The notes under the pieces were generated by a model. It was not told the DNA's origin. It saw only the letters and a program-made list of their open reading frames with translations, and made no database searches. Below are positions 1 through 9,967 of a stretch of DNA of 64,000 nucleotides, piece by piece. Numbering within the stretch: the first letter of the stretch is position 1; each line of letters opens with the position of its first letter. The stretch is taken from positions 1-64,000 of the forward strand of contig JADKCV010000026.1 of the NCBI GenBank assembly GCA_016718655.1. The letters run 5' to 3'. A program made the translations under genes and the position numbers. The stretch comes from Flavobacteriales bacterium (lineage in GTDB: Bacteria > Bacteroidota > Bacteroidia > Flavobacteriales_F > PHOS-HE28).

Positions 1-1
1 G

Positions 2-1402
2 CATAAACCTGACATAAGATTAACGAATATTAAACTTGAAAATATCGGCCACTTTAATAATCTTGAATTAAATTTTGACCGCGATGTAACACTAGTGGGC
101 GAAAATGGTTCCGGCAAGAGTACAATTTTAAAAACACTCGCATTAGGTCTCATAGGCTCTGATTTCAAAAAATCGATGAAAAGGCAAAGATAAGTCTATT
201 GAGAATAATTAAGTATACACAAGATGGGATTATGCATATCCCAGGATGTATAATTCTTGGATATACCATTGATGGAGAACTATTACATACTAGAATAGAT
301 ATATACCCCAAGGATAATGGCAATGACATTGATTTCGTAATGCAAGAAAATTCAAAAATAGTTTACAATGAATATTATTTGAAATCTCTGATTGTCGGTT
401 TCCCTCAGGACAGGGGTTTTGAGATACACGAGTCCGAACTACTGCAGAATAGAAAGCTCCAACCGCACGTTGATGATTTAATACCTTTAATTAACGGGCG
501 GGATGATTTTCGACTAAAGTCATTCACAGGTTGGATAGCCAATTTGTATTTCACATATAAAGACTAATAAGGAGCATGTTGCTCTCGAGTTCCAGAAGAG
601 TATCTCATTAATGCTGTCTTTAGTATTATTTCAAAATTACTAAGAAGGAGGTAAGGTTTATTACTGTAACTAAAGTCAATCCTCCAGAAATATGGGTCGA
701 AACACCCGATGCCGAATGGCATACCATTATCACTAATTAGTCAAGGATTTAAAATTATCATTAGCTGGGTTGGATATCTTATGCAGAGGTTCATTGATAC
801 ATTTCCTCTTTCCAACCCACACAAAGCCTTCAAAGAAAATGCTATTGTCATTATAGATGAAGTAGATATATCTATGCATCCTATTTGGCAAGTATCATTC
901 GTTGACGTTTTGCGTGAGGTGTTTCCAAATACTCAATTTATAATTTCAACTCATGATCCAATCATTATTGGTGGACTGTTAAAAATCAGGTCAGGTATTA
1001 AGAGATGTTGCCGGTGTTACTACGGTCTATGAACCTGACTTTGATCCCAAAGGACAAGGTTTTGCCGGAATTCTTACAAGTGAACTTTTTGGGTTACGGT
1101 CCACTTTAGATGTTCATACCATGGAATTACTCAACAGACGCAATGAACTGCTTGTTATGCAGGACGAAGAACCACTATCAGATTCAAACAAGTTAGAATT
1201 GAATCAAATATTTCACACTCTAAATAGCTTAGGCATTAACACAACCGATCGTGACCCGTGGTACCAAAAATTCATTATTGCCATGGGTAAACGGAATATG
1301 CTAAAAACTCATAATTATACTATAGAACAGTTGAAAGAGCAAAACAAAGTTGCCATGGATGTGCTTGATGAAATTCTTAGGAACAAATCCACCGAACAAT
1401 GA
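2..1402 (+). pseudogene. Septu-like (PtuA-type) AAA/ABC ATPase, 5' partial, multiply frameshifted
   Basis: The pieces of one ATPase are spread over three frames. The first carries a P-loop (GENGSGKST, about residues 37-45 of the visible part). Later pieces carry a Walker B-like strand with acidic pair (IIDEVD), and a downstream ISTHDP switch motif of SMC/OLD-like ATPases. The frame changes at about 167-175, 555-565, 630-640, 710-735 and 975-992; the first falls at an A6 run where one more A would restore the frame. The start lies just outside the window. The stop overlaps the start of the HNH gene by four bases (ATGA), as in a coupled operon. An ATPase followed by an HNH nuclease is the PtuA/PtuB order of Septu defence; that assignment is inference from order and motifs. 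The region is far more AT-rich than the rest of the window, suggesting acquired DNA. Either it is truly decayed or the consensus is poor at this point. Confidence 0.72.
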
Positions 1403-2201
1403 TTTTTGTTAATCTTCAAGGCTATGAACCAAATAAGGAGTGGCTTAATCGGGCTAACAAATTAACTGCTGATCTAATTGCGGCTCGCAACACTGCAGAG
1501 CGCAAATTAATAATTGACAATAATGCAGCACTTTGGCTTGAGCTAAAAGAAGCATTTTGTGCTATCCATCGACGTAAATGTTGGTATTCAGAATCAAAAA
1601 ATGATTACTCGCATTGCCATATCGACCACTTTCGTCCAAAGTCAAATGCAATTGATGAGATGGGGAAAGACCAAGGAGGCTACTGGTGGTTGACTTTTAA
1701 TTGGAGAAATTACAGATATTCGGCGCCTGCTGGCAACATTAGAAAAAGAGACTATTTTCATGTGTTGGCTAATAAGGCAAATGGGCCAACTGATTCGTTA
1801 GAAGATGAGGACATTCTTTTCTTGGATCCCACCGATCCCAGTGATCCGGATAAATTGAAGTTTGATAATGAAGGAAAAGTTATTTCGAAATCTAGCGATA
1901 TCACGTCCAGAAATTCTCGCCAAGCTGAGTATACAATCAAAGGTTGAACTTGAACCATGAAGGCTTAGTTGAAGGAAGACGAGATATATACCGCAGAACT
2001 GCATTATTGATTAATGAAATTGAAGAACTATCTACCTCGCAGCTGGCAAAACATAGTATGGCAAGACATCAAGTGATAAAGGCCAAATTATTGGAGTTAA
2101 TTAGCATGGCAGGCAAATTTTCGGAATATTCAGCAGCCGTAAAATGCTGCTTACGTGAGAGTGGACATGATTGGGCTATTAGTATCGCAATTTCAGCATA
2201 G
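1399..2201 (+). pseudogene. HNH nuclease (PtuB-like) partner of the ATPase, one frameshift
   Basis: The first frame gives 182 residues with a zinc/HNH-like core: CWYSES at about residues 55-60, then HIDHFRPKS at about 75-83, then an aromatic YWWLTFNWRNYR stretch typical of a family of HNH nucleases encoded next to ATPases. The protein continues in another frame after about position 1946 (85 further residues ending in SIAISA). Restoring one T in the TTG context near 1945 rejoins the two frames, giving roughly 265 residues. In Septu-type systems the HNH subunit is the presumed DNA- or RNA-cutting effector and the ATPase the sensor. Function here is inferred from the motif and its translationally coupled ATPase neighbour. 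The second cysteine of the usual CxxC pair is a serine. Confidence 0.7.
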
Positions 2202-2537
2202 ATGAATTGTGGTTAAAAGAACTTGGCGGGTTCCGCAGTGCTTGTACGAGTTATTTTGTAGTTGACTTTTACCATCCTATGTTTCGTCGTCGCCTTTGAA
2301 TGGCAAATTGTGTTCCAAACGCTACACCTGCGCACTTATCCAATGCCCAATTGTGGACGCGGATGTTGGAAGATCCTGATCACTTCACCCCACCAACGAC
2401 AACGCCCCCGGGTTATCCAAGGGGCGATGTCGCTGTGTAACAGGAGAGCGGTATACGCGGAAGCAGAAGAACGTGCCAGGTCCGTGATGCGCACGCTGGT
2501 GCGGCCGCTCACGGCTGCACTAGGCCCTTGCGTCCCC
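2202..2537. other. Gap without a recognised gene
   Basis: Composition changes here from AT-rich (left) to GC-rich (right), so the right-hand edge of the acquired defence-like DNA probably lies between about 2220 and 2400. No RNA gene, repeat or convincing reading frame was seen. Confidence 0.4.
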
Positions 2538-2891
2538 TTAGGCCGCTGCCATCAAGGCCTCCCAGTCGCGCTGGTCGATCTCGCGGTTCAGTTCCGCGTT
2601 GCGCTTGCGCAGCCATTCGGCCTTGGCATGCAGGCGGGCATGTTCATGCCACAGCATCTGCACTTGGTAGCGGAGGTCCAGCACTTCCTGCTCCACATCG
2701 GTGATGGGCTCCTGGCCTTTCACCTGCAGCAGCAGCACGTTCTTCTCTTCCGTGAGCTGCTTCACCTGCGCCTTCAGTTCCTGTACGAAGCGCACCAACC
2801 AGTAGAGCTGTTCATGCTGGCCCGGTTCGCCGGGCGCGTAGAGGCGAACGGGGATGGGTTTCTTCTTGAGGTAGGTGATGAGGCGCTTCAT
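2538..2891 (-). CDS. Conserved-looking coiled-coil protein of unknown function
   Basis: The 117-residue product is highly charged. A continuous heptad-rich helix runs from about residue 30 to 110 (blocks such as VQELKAQVKQLTEEKNVLL and LRKRNAELNREIDQ), so a coiled-coil dimer is likely. It has no signal peptide or membrane segment and ends in a WEALMAAA tail. It stands alone on the minus strand between the broken defence genes and a broken membrane protein. I do not recognise the family. The strong heptad pattern and normal codon use make it a better candidate than the overlapping opposite-strand frame. Confidence 0.6.
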   Translation of the reverse strand: MKRLITYLKKKPIPVRLYAPGEPGQHEQLYWLVRFVQELKAQVKQLTEEKNVLLLQVKGQEPITDVEQEVLDLRYQVQMLWHEHARLHAKAEWLRKRNAELNREIDQRDWEALMAAA

Positions 2892-3484
2892 GGCGGGAGG
2901 TGTTTGGGGTGGGTGTGCTACATGGATGCTTTTGTGTCCGGTTCAACGCAGGGGTGGTGGGTCGGGTTGCACTGGCCAGGCACGGTGTGCTTGGGGGACC
3001 GTCCAGACCCTGAACCCTCCGCAGGGCGCCGTCCTCAGGACCTTCGGCCCACCCCAGCGCCCCCCCAGAATGACAAAGCCCCTGGGCTTTCCCGGGAGCC
3101 TCCGGCCACTACTACACGGCTGATGGTTTCGGTGGGTGCGCGGAGCGCCAGTGGTGTGTGGTCGTTCGGCAATGCAGGCCGTTGAACCGTGAACCCTTGG
3201 TTCTATTGTCTTGAACTTGCTTCTTCGCGCCATTGCGCCGCGGCGGCCCCTCCTCCTTGTTCCTCACCTCTTCGCGAGTCGCCTTTCCATGACCGACAGC
3301 GATCGGTTGCTGGCGGAACAAGTTTTCAGCCCCGTGTAAAAACACGTAGTGTCGCACGTTGAAGGCTACTAGTTTGGTACCATGTAATAGGAGGTCTGCC
3401 GATGTGGCACGCTGCGCACACTTCCACAACGACGATCGATGAAGAACGCACAACTGATGTACTTCACGCTAAAGGCGACCCGCT
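2892..3484. other. Long gap without a convincing gene
   Basis: Open frames exist on both strands, but none shows protein-like sequence; they are Arg/Pro/His-rich, as expected for shadow frames in GC-rich DNA. A tight inverted repeat (AAAGCCC/GGGCTTT, 3075-3090) could be a weak terminator, but it lacks a T-tract. Confidence 0.35.
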
Positions 3485-4427
3485 ATGTCGAATGACCCCA
3501 CAGGTGCGGGGCGCAACACGCGCGTCATGGGCCTCGTCGTTACGGTGGTCATCCTATCCGTGGTGCTGGTCGGCTTGTTGCTCTCCATGGGCTTCAACAA
3601 TTATCCGCTCTTCAGGGAATGGGGAAACATCCTGCTCGTGCCCGCGCTTTACGCGGTCTTCACATGGGCCATTGAGAAATGGAAGTTCCTGCGCTCCACG
3701 GATTCGTTCCTGGAGAAACTGACCGTACGAACCACGGACCAGGCGAACGACATCCAGAAGAACGTCTCGTTAGCGATCGCAGGGCATGAACCACGCGTGA
3801 ACGAAGTATTCAAAGAGGAGATCCGCGCTGAACCATGTACTTCCACCGGTATCATGCGGCAGTACCGGACCATGCATGTATTCGGGGAGATCGATGAACG
3901 ACCCAAGGACTTCGAGTTGGATCGTCAGCTCTACGGTGATACCAAGATCCATGTTCATCGGCGTGGCACCACACCTCTTACCCAGCTTCGTTTCAAAGGA
4001 TATGCGGGAACACGCCAAACTGCACACCAGACCGAAACGTTACCAGATCCTACATACCTCGAGTAGCGACGTGACCCATCTGCGATTCCATTCCATCCTG
4101 GACGACAAATTCGATGCGAACAGTGAAGTCGAGTATCGCGCCAGGAACAGTAATGGCCTGAAGGATCTGCGTGAGATGCTTGGCATCGGTTCCGATGAAC
4201 CGAAGGCGAGCGACGTCTATCAGATCGTGGAACACCGCATCTTTCCCTTTGGGAGCATGGTCGCGCATGGCAACTACATCTGGTATGCGCCCTTATGGAA
4301 CCATCGTAACTCCAAGACCACTGGCGCTGCACTCGAGGTTCGACGCGATTCCCAATTCGGACGTGAACTGGTCGATTCGTTCGATGCCATCTGGGACTCA
4401 GCAGCGCCTGCAGAACTGAAGAACTGA
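3485..4427 (+). pseudogene. Membrane-anchored protein of unknown function, frameshifted
   Basis: The first frame gives an N-terminus with two hydrophobic segments (about residues 14-35 and 47-62), followed by a soluble region with plausible codon use. The C-terminal half (from about FVSKDMREHAKL to WDSAAPAELKN) continues in another frame. The switch lies at about 3955-3985, and a single indel would give one protein of about 313 residues. The C-terminal domain contains HTSSSDV and IVEHRIFPFGSMV blocks but no motif I can name. The neighbours give no functional clue. It could be a decayed gene or a consensus error. Confidence 0.6.
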
Positions 4428-4809
4428 TCGCACACCTTCACTGAGCGGACGAATTCACCCCGTGTCCTCTCCCACTGCGCGATGCGCAGTCGCGTTTGGC
4501 ACAGACATACCAACGTCATAGGCTTGCTGTCCTCGGGACACTGCGGAAAGCATGCGATCGCACCGGCCATTCACTCGCCACTCCACGTCGAACAGCAATT
4601 AGTTGCCAGGTCCTTTCGTGAAGGAAGTATGCTACACTACTTCGATCCGTTCGGGACGGTGCAGTGCTGACGTGACCGGTGCATTCATGCCACGTATGGA
4701 TGTGCTTGTTGCCGTGCGCAGTGTGGATCGCTTGTGCGTAGGCAACCCGCGGATCACCCAGCGTCTTAGGGATGTCGGGTGTTTCGATGGTTCAACCAAA
4801 TCACACAAC
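4428..4809. other. Gap upstream of a secreted-protein gene
   Basis: No convincing gene is seen. The stretch GCTACACTACTT near 4631 could be promoter-like, but it is far from the downstream start. Confidence 0.3.
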
Positions 4810-6334
4810 ATGAAGAAGATCTTGATCATCGCCCTGTCGCTCTTTGATCAGCTGGCCATCGGGCAAGCCGACCATTCCGCGATCCTCCGCACGGACCCGT
4901 TCATGTCCGGCGGATATTTCATCGTTGATGATGAACAGCGCCAAGCACTGCGTGCCACACGCATATCGGTGGATGTCTTCATCAACGAACAGCAGCAGAG
5001 ACGGCCGGTATGCCGCGCAATTGAACCAGACCATTTCCATACCGGCCACCTCGTGGTTCGGCAAGGTGGACCACGCTCTCATACCCCGACTTCCTGACAC
5101 GGATTTCCTGAGCTATGCACTGAAGGCTTGGGACGCGAACGGCGCGATCGTAGAGGAGTTCAGCCGATCGCAGGATGGGGGTAGTGGCCTGCCCGAGATC
5201 TGCCGGGAAACCTGCGTAGCACCTGCCTATGCCTATGCCGTGGTCGCCTATTCGGACCAGGCACAAACCACGATCAGCTTGGTGGAGGCCACGACGGGCG
5301 GATCGTACTACTACTTCTACGTGCCGGATGATGGCCCTAATGGCTGGCAATGGTGGATCGAGCATATCAACCCATCGTCGTTTGGATTGAGCTACGACTG
5401 GTCCGAATATGACGGAAATGTCAATCAGAACTATGTGCTTGACATCAATGGAATTGCCCCAGCAGGTGCCACCGATTGGCAAGGCTACAGCTTGGCCAAT
5501 AGTCCGCCTGGTTTCCACGCCATCCGCAAGGACAAGGGACCCTGGAGGGGCTTTGTAGCTTATACGGACATGTTGATTGGCGGCGCCGGTGAGTATTGCG
5601 TATCGCCCGGTCTACTAACGGACAGGTACAATGCGGATGACCTCGTACAGACCCAACTGATCGCGAATGGACTGGACCCGTTGAATTGTGTCGCATTCCT
5701 GGAGGCTGGTGGTGGCCAATCCTGGGGGGATGGTTCAACGGGGGTGTGTACTGAGATAACCGTACCGACCGATGGTGGTTCCATCAGTACCAACAATTGG
5801 GTGATGACCACCGTTGAGTGCGATGTGGCCACACCGCACTATGTGAAGAATGCTGGACTGATCGTGAACCAGTGGACCCCGACGGGGAATGGAAGACGCA
5901 TACTCACAGTTCCGTTCTCCGGGGTACTGGAAGCGTCATCGGTACCCATACCGCCCATCACCTTGCAACCCGGCCTGTATGAGTTCATCCTCATCTACGA
6001 CGACGGCTCCATCTATCGCCATTATCAGGACTTCCGTAATGAAGTGACGTTACGGGACGAGTATGCAGACTTCGCGCAGATGAACATCTTCCCTGTTCCC
6101 GTTACTGGAAGTGCCTTCACCATTGGCCTTGAATTGCCCAGCCCAGCGGACCTGGAGCTGCGCATTGTGAACAACATGGGCGTGGAATATCACGCCGAAA
6201 CACTGCGTATCGCGCGTGATGGAGCATACGAACACGAGGTACGAATGGACATTCCCTGGCCATCGGGTCTATACCACTGCAGCATGACCTATCCTGATGG
6301 TTCCGTTGACCAGATGACGATCACTGTTCACTAA
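4810..6334 (+). pseudogene. T9SS-secreted protein with C-terminal sorting domain, one frameshift
   Basis: The start encodes MKKILIIALSLFDQLAIGQA, a typical Sec signal peptide. That frame is good to about DVFINEQQQ and then the protein continues in the next frame (AAQLNQTISIPATSWFGK onward). One indel near 4995-5000 explains the break; the repaired product is about 508 residues. The last 80 residues start with the FPVPVTG block and end in a beta-rich tail, as in type A T9SS sorting domains, which direct export across the outer membrane and cell-surface attachment in Bacteroidota. The middle is Gly/Trp-rich beta structure without an enzyme motif I recognise. A strong terminator follows immediately. 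Confidence 0.75.
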
Positions 6335-6358
6335 GAAGGGCAACGAACACCACACGCT

Positions 6359-6390
6359 AAGGCCGCCATGGAAACAGCATGGCGGCCTTT
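6359..6390 (+). terminator. Rho-independent terminator
   Basis: A perfect 12-bp stem (AAGGCCGCCATG / CATGGCGGCCTT) closes a 7-base loop directly after the T9SS gene. Only a short T-rich tail follows (TCTCTT), but the A-rich opposite side makes the stem usable in both directions. Confidence 0.8.
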
Positions 6391-6640
6391 CTCTTGCCCA
6401 AACCCCCGCAGCCTCTACTATGGCACGAAACGCACTGCGACCGTCCGCGCACCAATGGATCCCCTGCGCGACCTCGCCGACGGCGTGTGTGGAAGTTCAT
6501 GAACATGCTACGGGTCGCAATTCCACGCATGAGGCCGTTGTGCCCCGTTCCATACCCACGAACAGCGGTGCCTGGTGCTGGTGGGTGCCCGATGCGCCTG
6601 CGGCATGGGGTATGTGATGAGGTGGTCAAACTCATCGATC

Positions 6641-7513
6641 ATGCGCATCACGAGCAACGACGGCACCGAGCTTTTTGTGAAGGAACAAGGAACCGGTCGT
6701 CCGGTGCTGATGATCCACGGTTGGCCGCTGCAAGCCGACACCTTCGACGACCTCGGCCTTGCCTTGGCCGAAGCCGGCCTGCGCGCCATCGCCTACGACC
6801 GCCGTGGTTTCGGCCGCAGCGATCAGCCCGCCTCGGGCTACGACTATAACACCCTGGTCGACGACCTGACCGCGGTCATGGATGAACTGGATCTGAGCGA
6901 TTGCACGCTGATCGGCTTCTCCATGGGTGGTGGCGAAGTGGCCCGCTACCTGACCCGCCACGGTGCAGGGCGTGTGCGCGACACCATCCTGATCAGCGCC
7001 GTGGTGCCTTACCTGCTGAAGACCGATGACAACCCGGAAGGCGTGCCTGGGGAAACACTCAGCGCCATCGCCCGCGGCATCAAGGAGGATCGGCCCCACT
7101 TCTGGGCGGGATTCTTCAAGGACTTCTACGGTGTGGGTGTGCTGGCCAAACCCGTGAGCGATGAAGTGTTGTACTGGAACAACCACATGGCCATGCAAGG
7201 GGGCTTGAAGGCCACGCTCGACTGTGCCACGGCGTTCGGCACCACCGACTTCCGGCCGGACATGGCGTCCTTCACCGTGCCCACGCTGATCATCCACGGC
7301 ACGGCGGATAAGACCGTTCCGATCGACGCCACCGCGCGTGTCGCCGTGAAGGCCATTCCCAACGCGACCCTCAAGGAATACCCCGGTGCTGCCCACGGGC
7401 TGTTGGCCACGCATAAGGAAGAGATCCAGCGCGATGTACTCGCGTTCATCACCAACGAACGCACCGCCCATGCGAACGTCCGGCACGTTGGCGCCCTGCC
7501 GCACCGACCATGA
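6641..7513 (+). CDS. Alpha/beta hydrolase (esterase/haloperoxidase-like)
   Basis: The 290-residue product has the family features in order: oxyanion-hole HGWP (about residue 28), YDRRGFGRSD (about 53), the nucleophile elbow GFSMGGGE (serine at about 93), a late acid strand (IIHGTADKTVP) and the catalytic histidine in AAHGLLATH near the C-terminus. The sequence pattern is that of the non-haem chloroperoxidase/arylesterase branch, about 275 residues; the C-terminal 15 residues are extra. The ATG at 6641 was chosen because it begins the RITSNDGTELF strand; an upstream ATG at 6617 is possible. The true substrate cannot be told from sequence. It is probably cytoplasmic, as no signal peptide is seen. 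Confidence 0.88.
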   Translation: MRITSNDGTELFVKEQGTGRPVLMIHGWPLQADTFDDLGLALAEAGLRAIAYDRRGFGRSDQPASGYDYNTLVDDLTAVMDELDLSDCTLIGFSMGGGEVARYLTRHGAGRVRDTILISAVVPYLLKTDDNPEGVPGETLSAIARGIKEDRPHFWAGFFKDFYGVGVLAKPVSDEVLYWNNHMAMQGGLKATLDCATAFGTTDFRPDMASFTVPTLIIHGTADKTVPIDATARVAVKAIPNATLKEYPGAAHGLLATHKEEIQRDVLAFITNERTAHANVRHVGALPHRP

Positions 7514-7571
7514 TCGTTGGTGACAACACGAACGCACACAGGCACACCTCGATCACTGAACAGCATAGGCC

Positions 7572-8023
7572 ATGAGCACTTGGATCAAAGACACCCTTGC
7601 CACGGGCGCAGTGGCCACGTCCACCACCACCGTCGCCTTAGCGGTTCTCGGCAAGGCGGAAGAGAACAGTGCGGCGGGTCCGATCAATGCGGTAAGCCAC
7701 ATCCTCTGGGGTGAAGAAGCAGCGCGGACGGATGCAGCGGATGTACCGCACACCCTCGCCGGTGCCGCGCTGAACGCTGCTGCCATCACGATGTGGGCAG
7801 GGCTGCATGAGGTGTTCATGCCGCGCGATCGGAAGCCGAGGTGGCGCGTGCGCTATCATCCGGTGTGCTGGTCGCGGCCGTTGCCTACGCGGTGGACTAC
7901 CACGTGGTGCCCAAGCGTCTGACACCGGGTTTCGAAAAGCGCCTTTCCGGCACTGCCCTCGCAACGATCTACGCCACCCTTGCGCTCTCGTTGGCCGCCG
8001 GGAGCTTGCTGCGCGAACGCTGA
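7572..8023 (+). pseudogene. Small membrane protein of unknown function, one frameshift
   Basis: The first frame gives a start (MSTWIKDTLATG), a hydrophobic alanine/threonine-rich helix and SHILWGEEAAR. The protein continues in another frame as VARALSSGVLVAAVAYAVDY and a final hydrophobic helix (LATIYATLALSLAAG). Reading AAGGCC in place of AAGCC near 7832 would join both frames and give about 150 residues with three or four membrane helices. It lies 58 bases downstream of the hydrolase, probably in the same transcript. The function is unknown. Confidence 0.65.
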
Positions 8024-8114
8024 ACGCGGTGTGAAGGTGTGCCCACCATGCACGGCCCTGAAGGTGCATCTCCCCTACCCTCAAGCTGCCCGATGTTCAT
8101 TCGTCCCCACACGC

Positions 8115-8513
8115 ATGTGTAAGCACCGGATAACGAAGTATGTGGCTGCGCAGGACATGCGCCGATCGTTGCGTGCTGTGGACCCAGCGTTGGTGTCCCG
8201 CTCCTACGACGCGCATTCACCGGCCCTGCATGGCGTACTGCTGGAAGTGCTGGGCTGCAAGGCATGCGCCGAAGCCGTGGTGGAGCATGCGTTCGTGCGT
8301 TACTTCACGGAACATGCGGTGGAACCCCGATGCCACCAGTTGCTGTCCATGGCATTCTCCTGTTGCTGTGCCGGTGCGGGCGATGGAGGCCGTGCATCCA
8401 TGCAAGCACGCATCAGGTCCTGGTTCGCTGGGGCACCTGCCCGCGGTGGATCATGGGGCACCGACGGCACCGATCCCACATCGGCGATGCACGACACAGC
8501 AGCCGGAAACTAA
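8115..8513 (+). CDS. Short protein resembling sigma-70 region 2 (tentative)
   Basis: The 132-residue frame contains SYDAHSPALHGVLLEVLG followed by CAEAVVEHAFVRYF. This pattern matches the helical core-binding region 2 of ECF sigma factors (YDrha.aLygvalril..aEevvqeaF). There is no region 4 (-35 recognition) domain, and the C-terminal 45 residues are Gly/Ala/Ser-rich and look disordered. It could be a truncated sigma factor, a sigma-like regulator of another kind, or a chance frame. The resemblance is by eye only. Confidence 0.4.
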   Translation: MCKHRITKYVAAQDMRRSLRAVDPALVSRSYDAHSPALHGVLLEVLGCKACAEAVVEHAFVRYFTEHAVEPRCHQLLSMAFSCCCAGAGDGGRASMQARIRSWFAGAPARGGSWGTDGTDPTSAMHDTAAGN

Positions 8514-8679
8514 ACGGCAACACGAACGCTTCGCAGGGATCCTTAAGGCACGAGGGGACCTTGCGAAGGTCGAACGGCATCCACTTTCATGCCTCAGGTG
8601 CCCGTGCGTAGGGCCGGGGAAACGCTGCGACCGCGTATGTTCGCAAGGCCCTACCGCCCACGAACACCCTTGGCCGCCC

Positions 8680-9798
8680 ATGTCCCTGAAGCACCTCCTA
8701 CTGCCCTGCGCCACACTGGCGATGCCCCTGGCGAACGCGCAATTGACGGTGGATACCACCATGACACCCACGGAACTGGTGCAGGGTGTGCTGGTCGGCA
8801 CGGGTATCACCGCGAGCACGGTGCTGTTCAATGACGTGGACGGCGCGGTGTCCCATGAGCAGATCGGGGCGTTCAACAACGGCTTCGCGGCCTTGGGTTG
8901 GACGAACGGGATGGTGATCGGGACAGGTGCGGTGATCGCCGCGGAGGGTCCCAACACAGTCTCCGGCATGACACAGGGTGGTGGGAACTTCGGCTACAAC
9001 GATGAGGACCTGAATGCGATCAACAATTTCCAGACCCACGACCGGGCCGCACTGGAAATGGACTTCATTCCGGAAGGGAACAGCATGGAACTGCTGTATG
9101 CGTTCGCCTCCGAGGAGTACCCGGAATACGTATGCGGCACGGTGAACGATGTGCTCGGCGTCTTCCTGAGCGGCCCGGGTATCTTCGGGCCTTACTCCAA
9201 CAACGCCATCAACCTGGCGGTGATCCCGGGCGGTACCATTCCGGTATCCATCAACTCGGTCAACTCCGGCGAAGTGGGGGTGAACGGGGTACTGGAGATC
9301 TGTGAAGCAGCGGACCCCGACTGGCAGGCGAACAGCATCCATTACCTGGAGAACCCGGATACGGCCGCGCTGCAGTTCGATGGGCAGACCGTGGGCCTGT
9401 TCGCCTTCAGTTCCCTGAAGGCCGGGCAGCCGTACCACTTGAAGATCGCCATTGCCGATGGTGGGGATACCGCGTTCGACTCGGCCGTGTTCTTTCCGAC
9501 GGGTGGTCTCACTTCCGGTGTGGCCACCGGTGTGGCAGCCGTGCCGGCTAGCACTGACGCCGTGCGGTTGGCGGTGACGAGCGGAGGTTTGGCCGTGGAC
9601 CTGCTGCCCCCCTCGGTGGACGCCGTGATGATCATGGACGGTACGGGCCGTGTGGTATCCACGCACCCCGTGGCACAGCACGCCGAACGTATGCTGATCC
9701 CCTTGGAAGGCTCGGCAGCCGGTCCGTATCTCCTGCACCTCAGCGGGCGCAATGGCGAACACCGCGTGATGAAGTTCGTGCTCGACGCGGCGCGCTGA
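8680..9798 (+). CDS. Secreted choice-of-anchor L domain protein
   Basis: The protein has 372 residues. The signal peptide ends at about residue 21 (LANAQL). The rest follows the choice-of-anchor L domain: a TPTELVQGVLVG opening, a gap with FNNGFAALGWTNGMVIGTG, then LEMDFIP and YAFASEEYPEYV, which are hallmark blocks, and VIPGGTIPVSINSVN. The last 80 residues form a small beta domain (VMIMDGTGRVV ... HRVMKFVL) consistent with a T9SS sorting domain. The domain is common in surface-anchored proteins of Bacteroidota and Proteobacteria and is often adhesive or structural. It stands alone, with no promoter-like box obvious just upstream. Confidence 0.85.
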   Translation: MSLKHLLLPCATLAMPLANAQLTVDTTMTPTELVQGVLVGTGITASTVLFNDVDGAVSHEQIGAFNNGFAALGWTNGMVIGTGAVIAAEGPNTVSGMTQGGGNFGYNDEDLNAINNFQTHDRAALEMDFIPEGNSMELLYAFASEEYPEYVCGTVNDVLGVFLSGPGIFGPYSNNAINLAVIPGGTIPVSINSVNSGEVGVNGVLEICEAADPDWQANSIHYLENPDTAALQFDGQTVGLFAFSSLKAGQPYHLKIAIADGGDTAFDSAVFFPTGGLTSGVATGVAAVPASTDAVRLAVTSGGLAVDLLPPSVDAVMIMDGTGRVVSTHPVAQHAERMLIPLEGSAAGPYLLHLSGRNGEHRVMKFVLDAAR

Positions 9799-9910
9799 AC
9801 GTGCGGCGGGAGGAGGCAAGGGGCTGAACGCTGCACGAGGGACCGTAGCGAACTCGGCCGGGAAATGGTACGGATGGTCGATGGGCACCTCGCTGCGGTT
9901 TCCGCACATA

Positions 9911-9920
9911 CCTACCTTGG
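9911..9920 (+). promoter_or_regulatory. Candidate -7 promoter box (CCTACCTTGG)
   Basis: The TACCTTG core resembles the Bacteroidota housekeeping -7 element TAnnTTTG. It lies 48 bases upstream of the following start. The same core recurs before several genes in the window. Confidence 0.35.
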
Positions 9921-9967
9921 GCCACCGGCACCAGCGTAGCACACCTGGGCCGGCCGCGCACACCCCC

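Noticed and set aside
3112..3453. 113-codon minus-strand frame between 2.9 and 3.5 kb
   Set aside because: His/Arg/Cys-rich composition, no domain, no start context, and a mirrored frame on the other strand; treated as non-coding.
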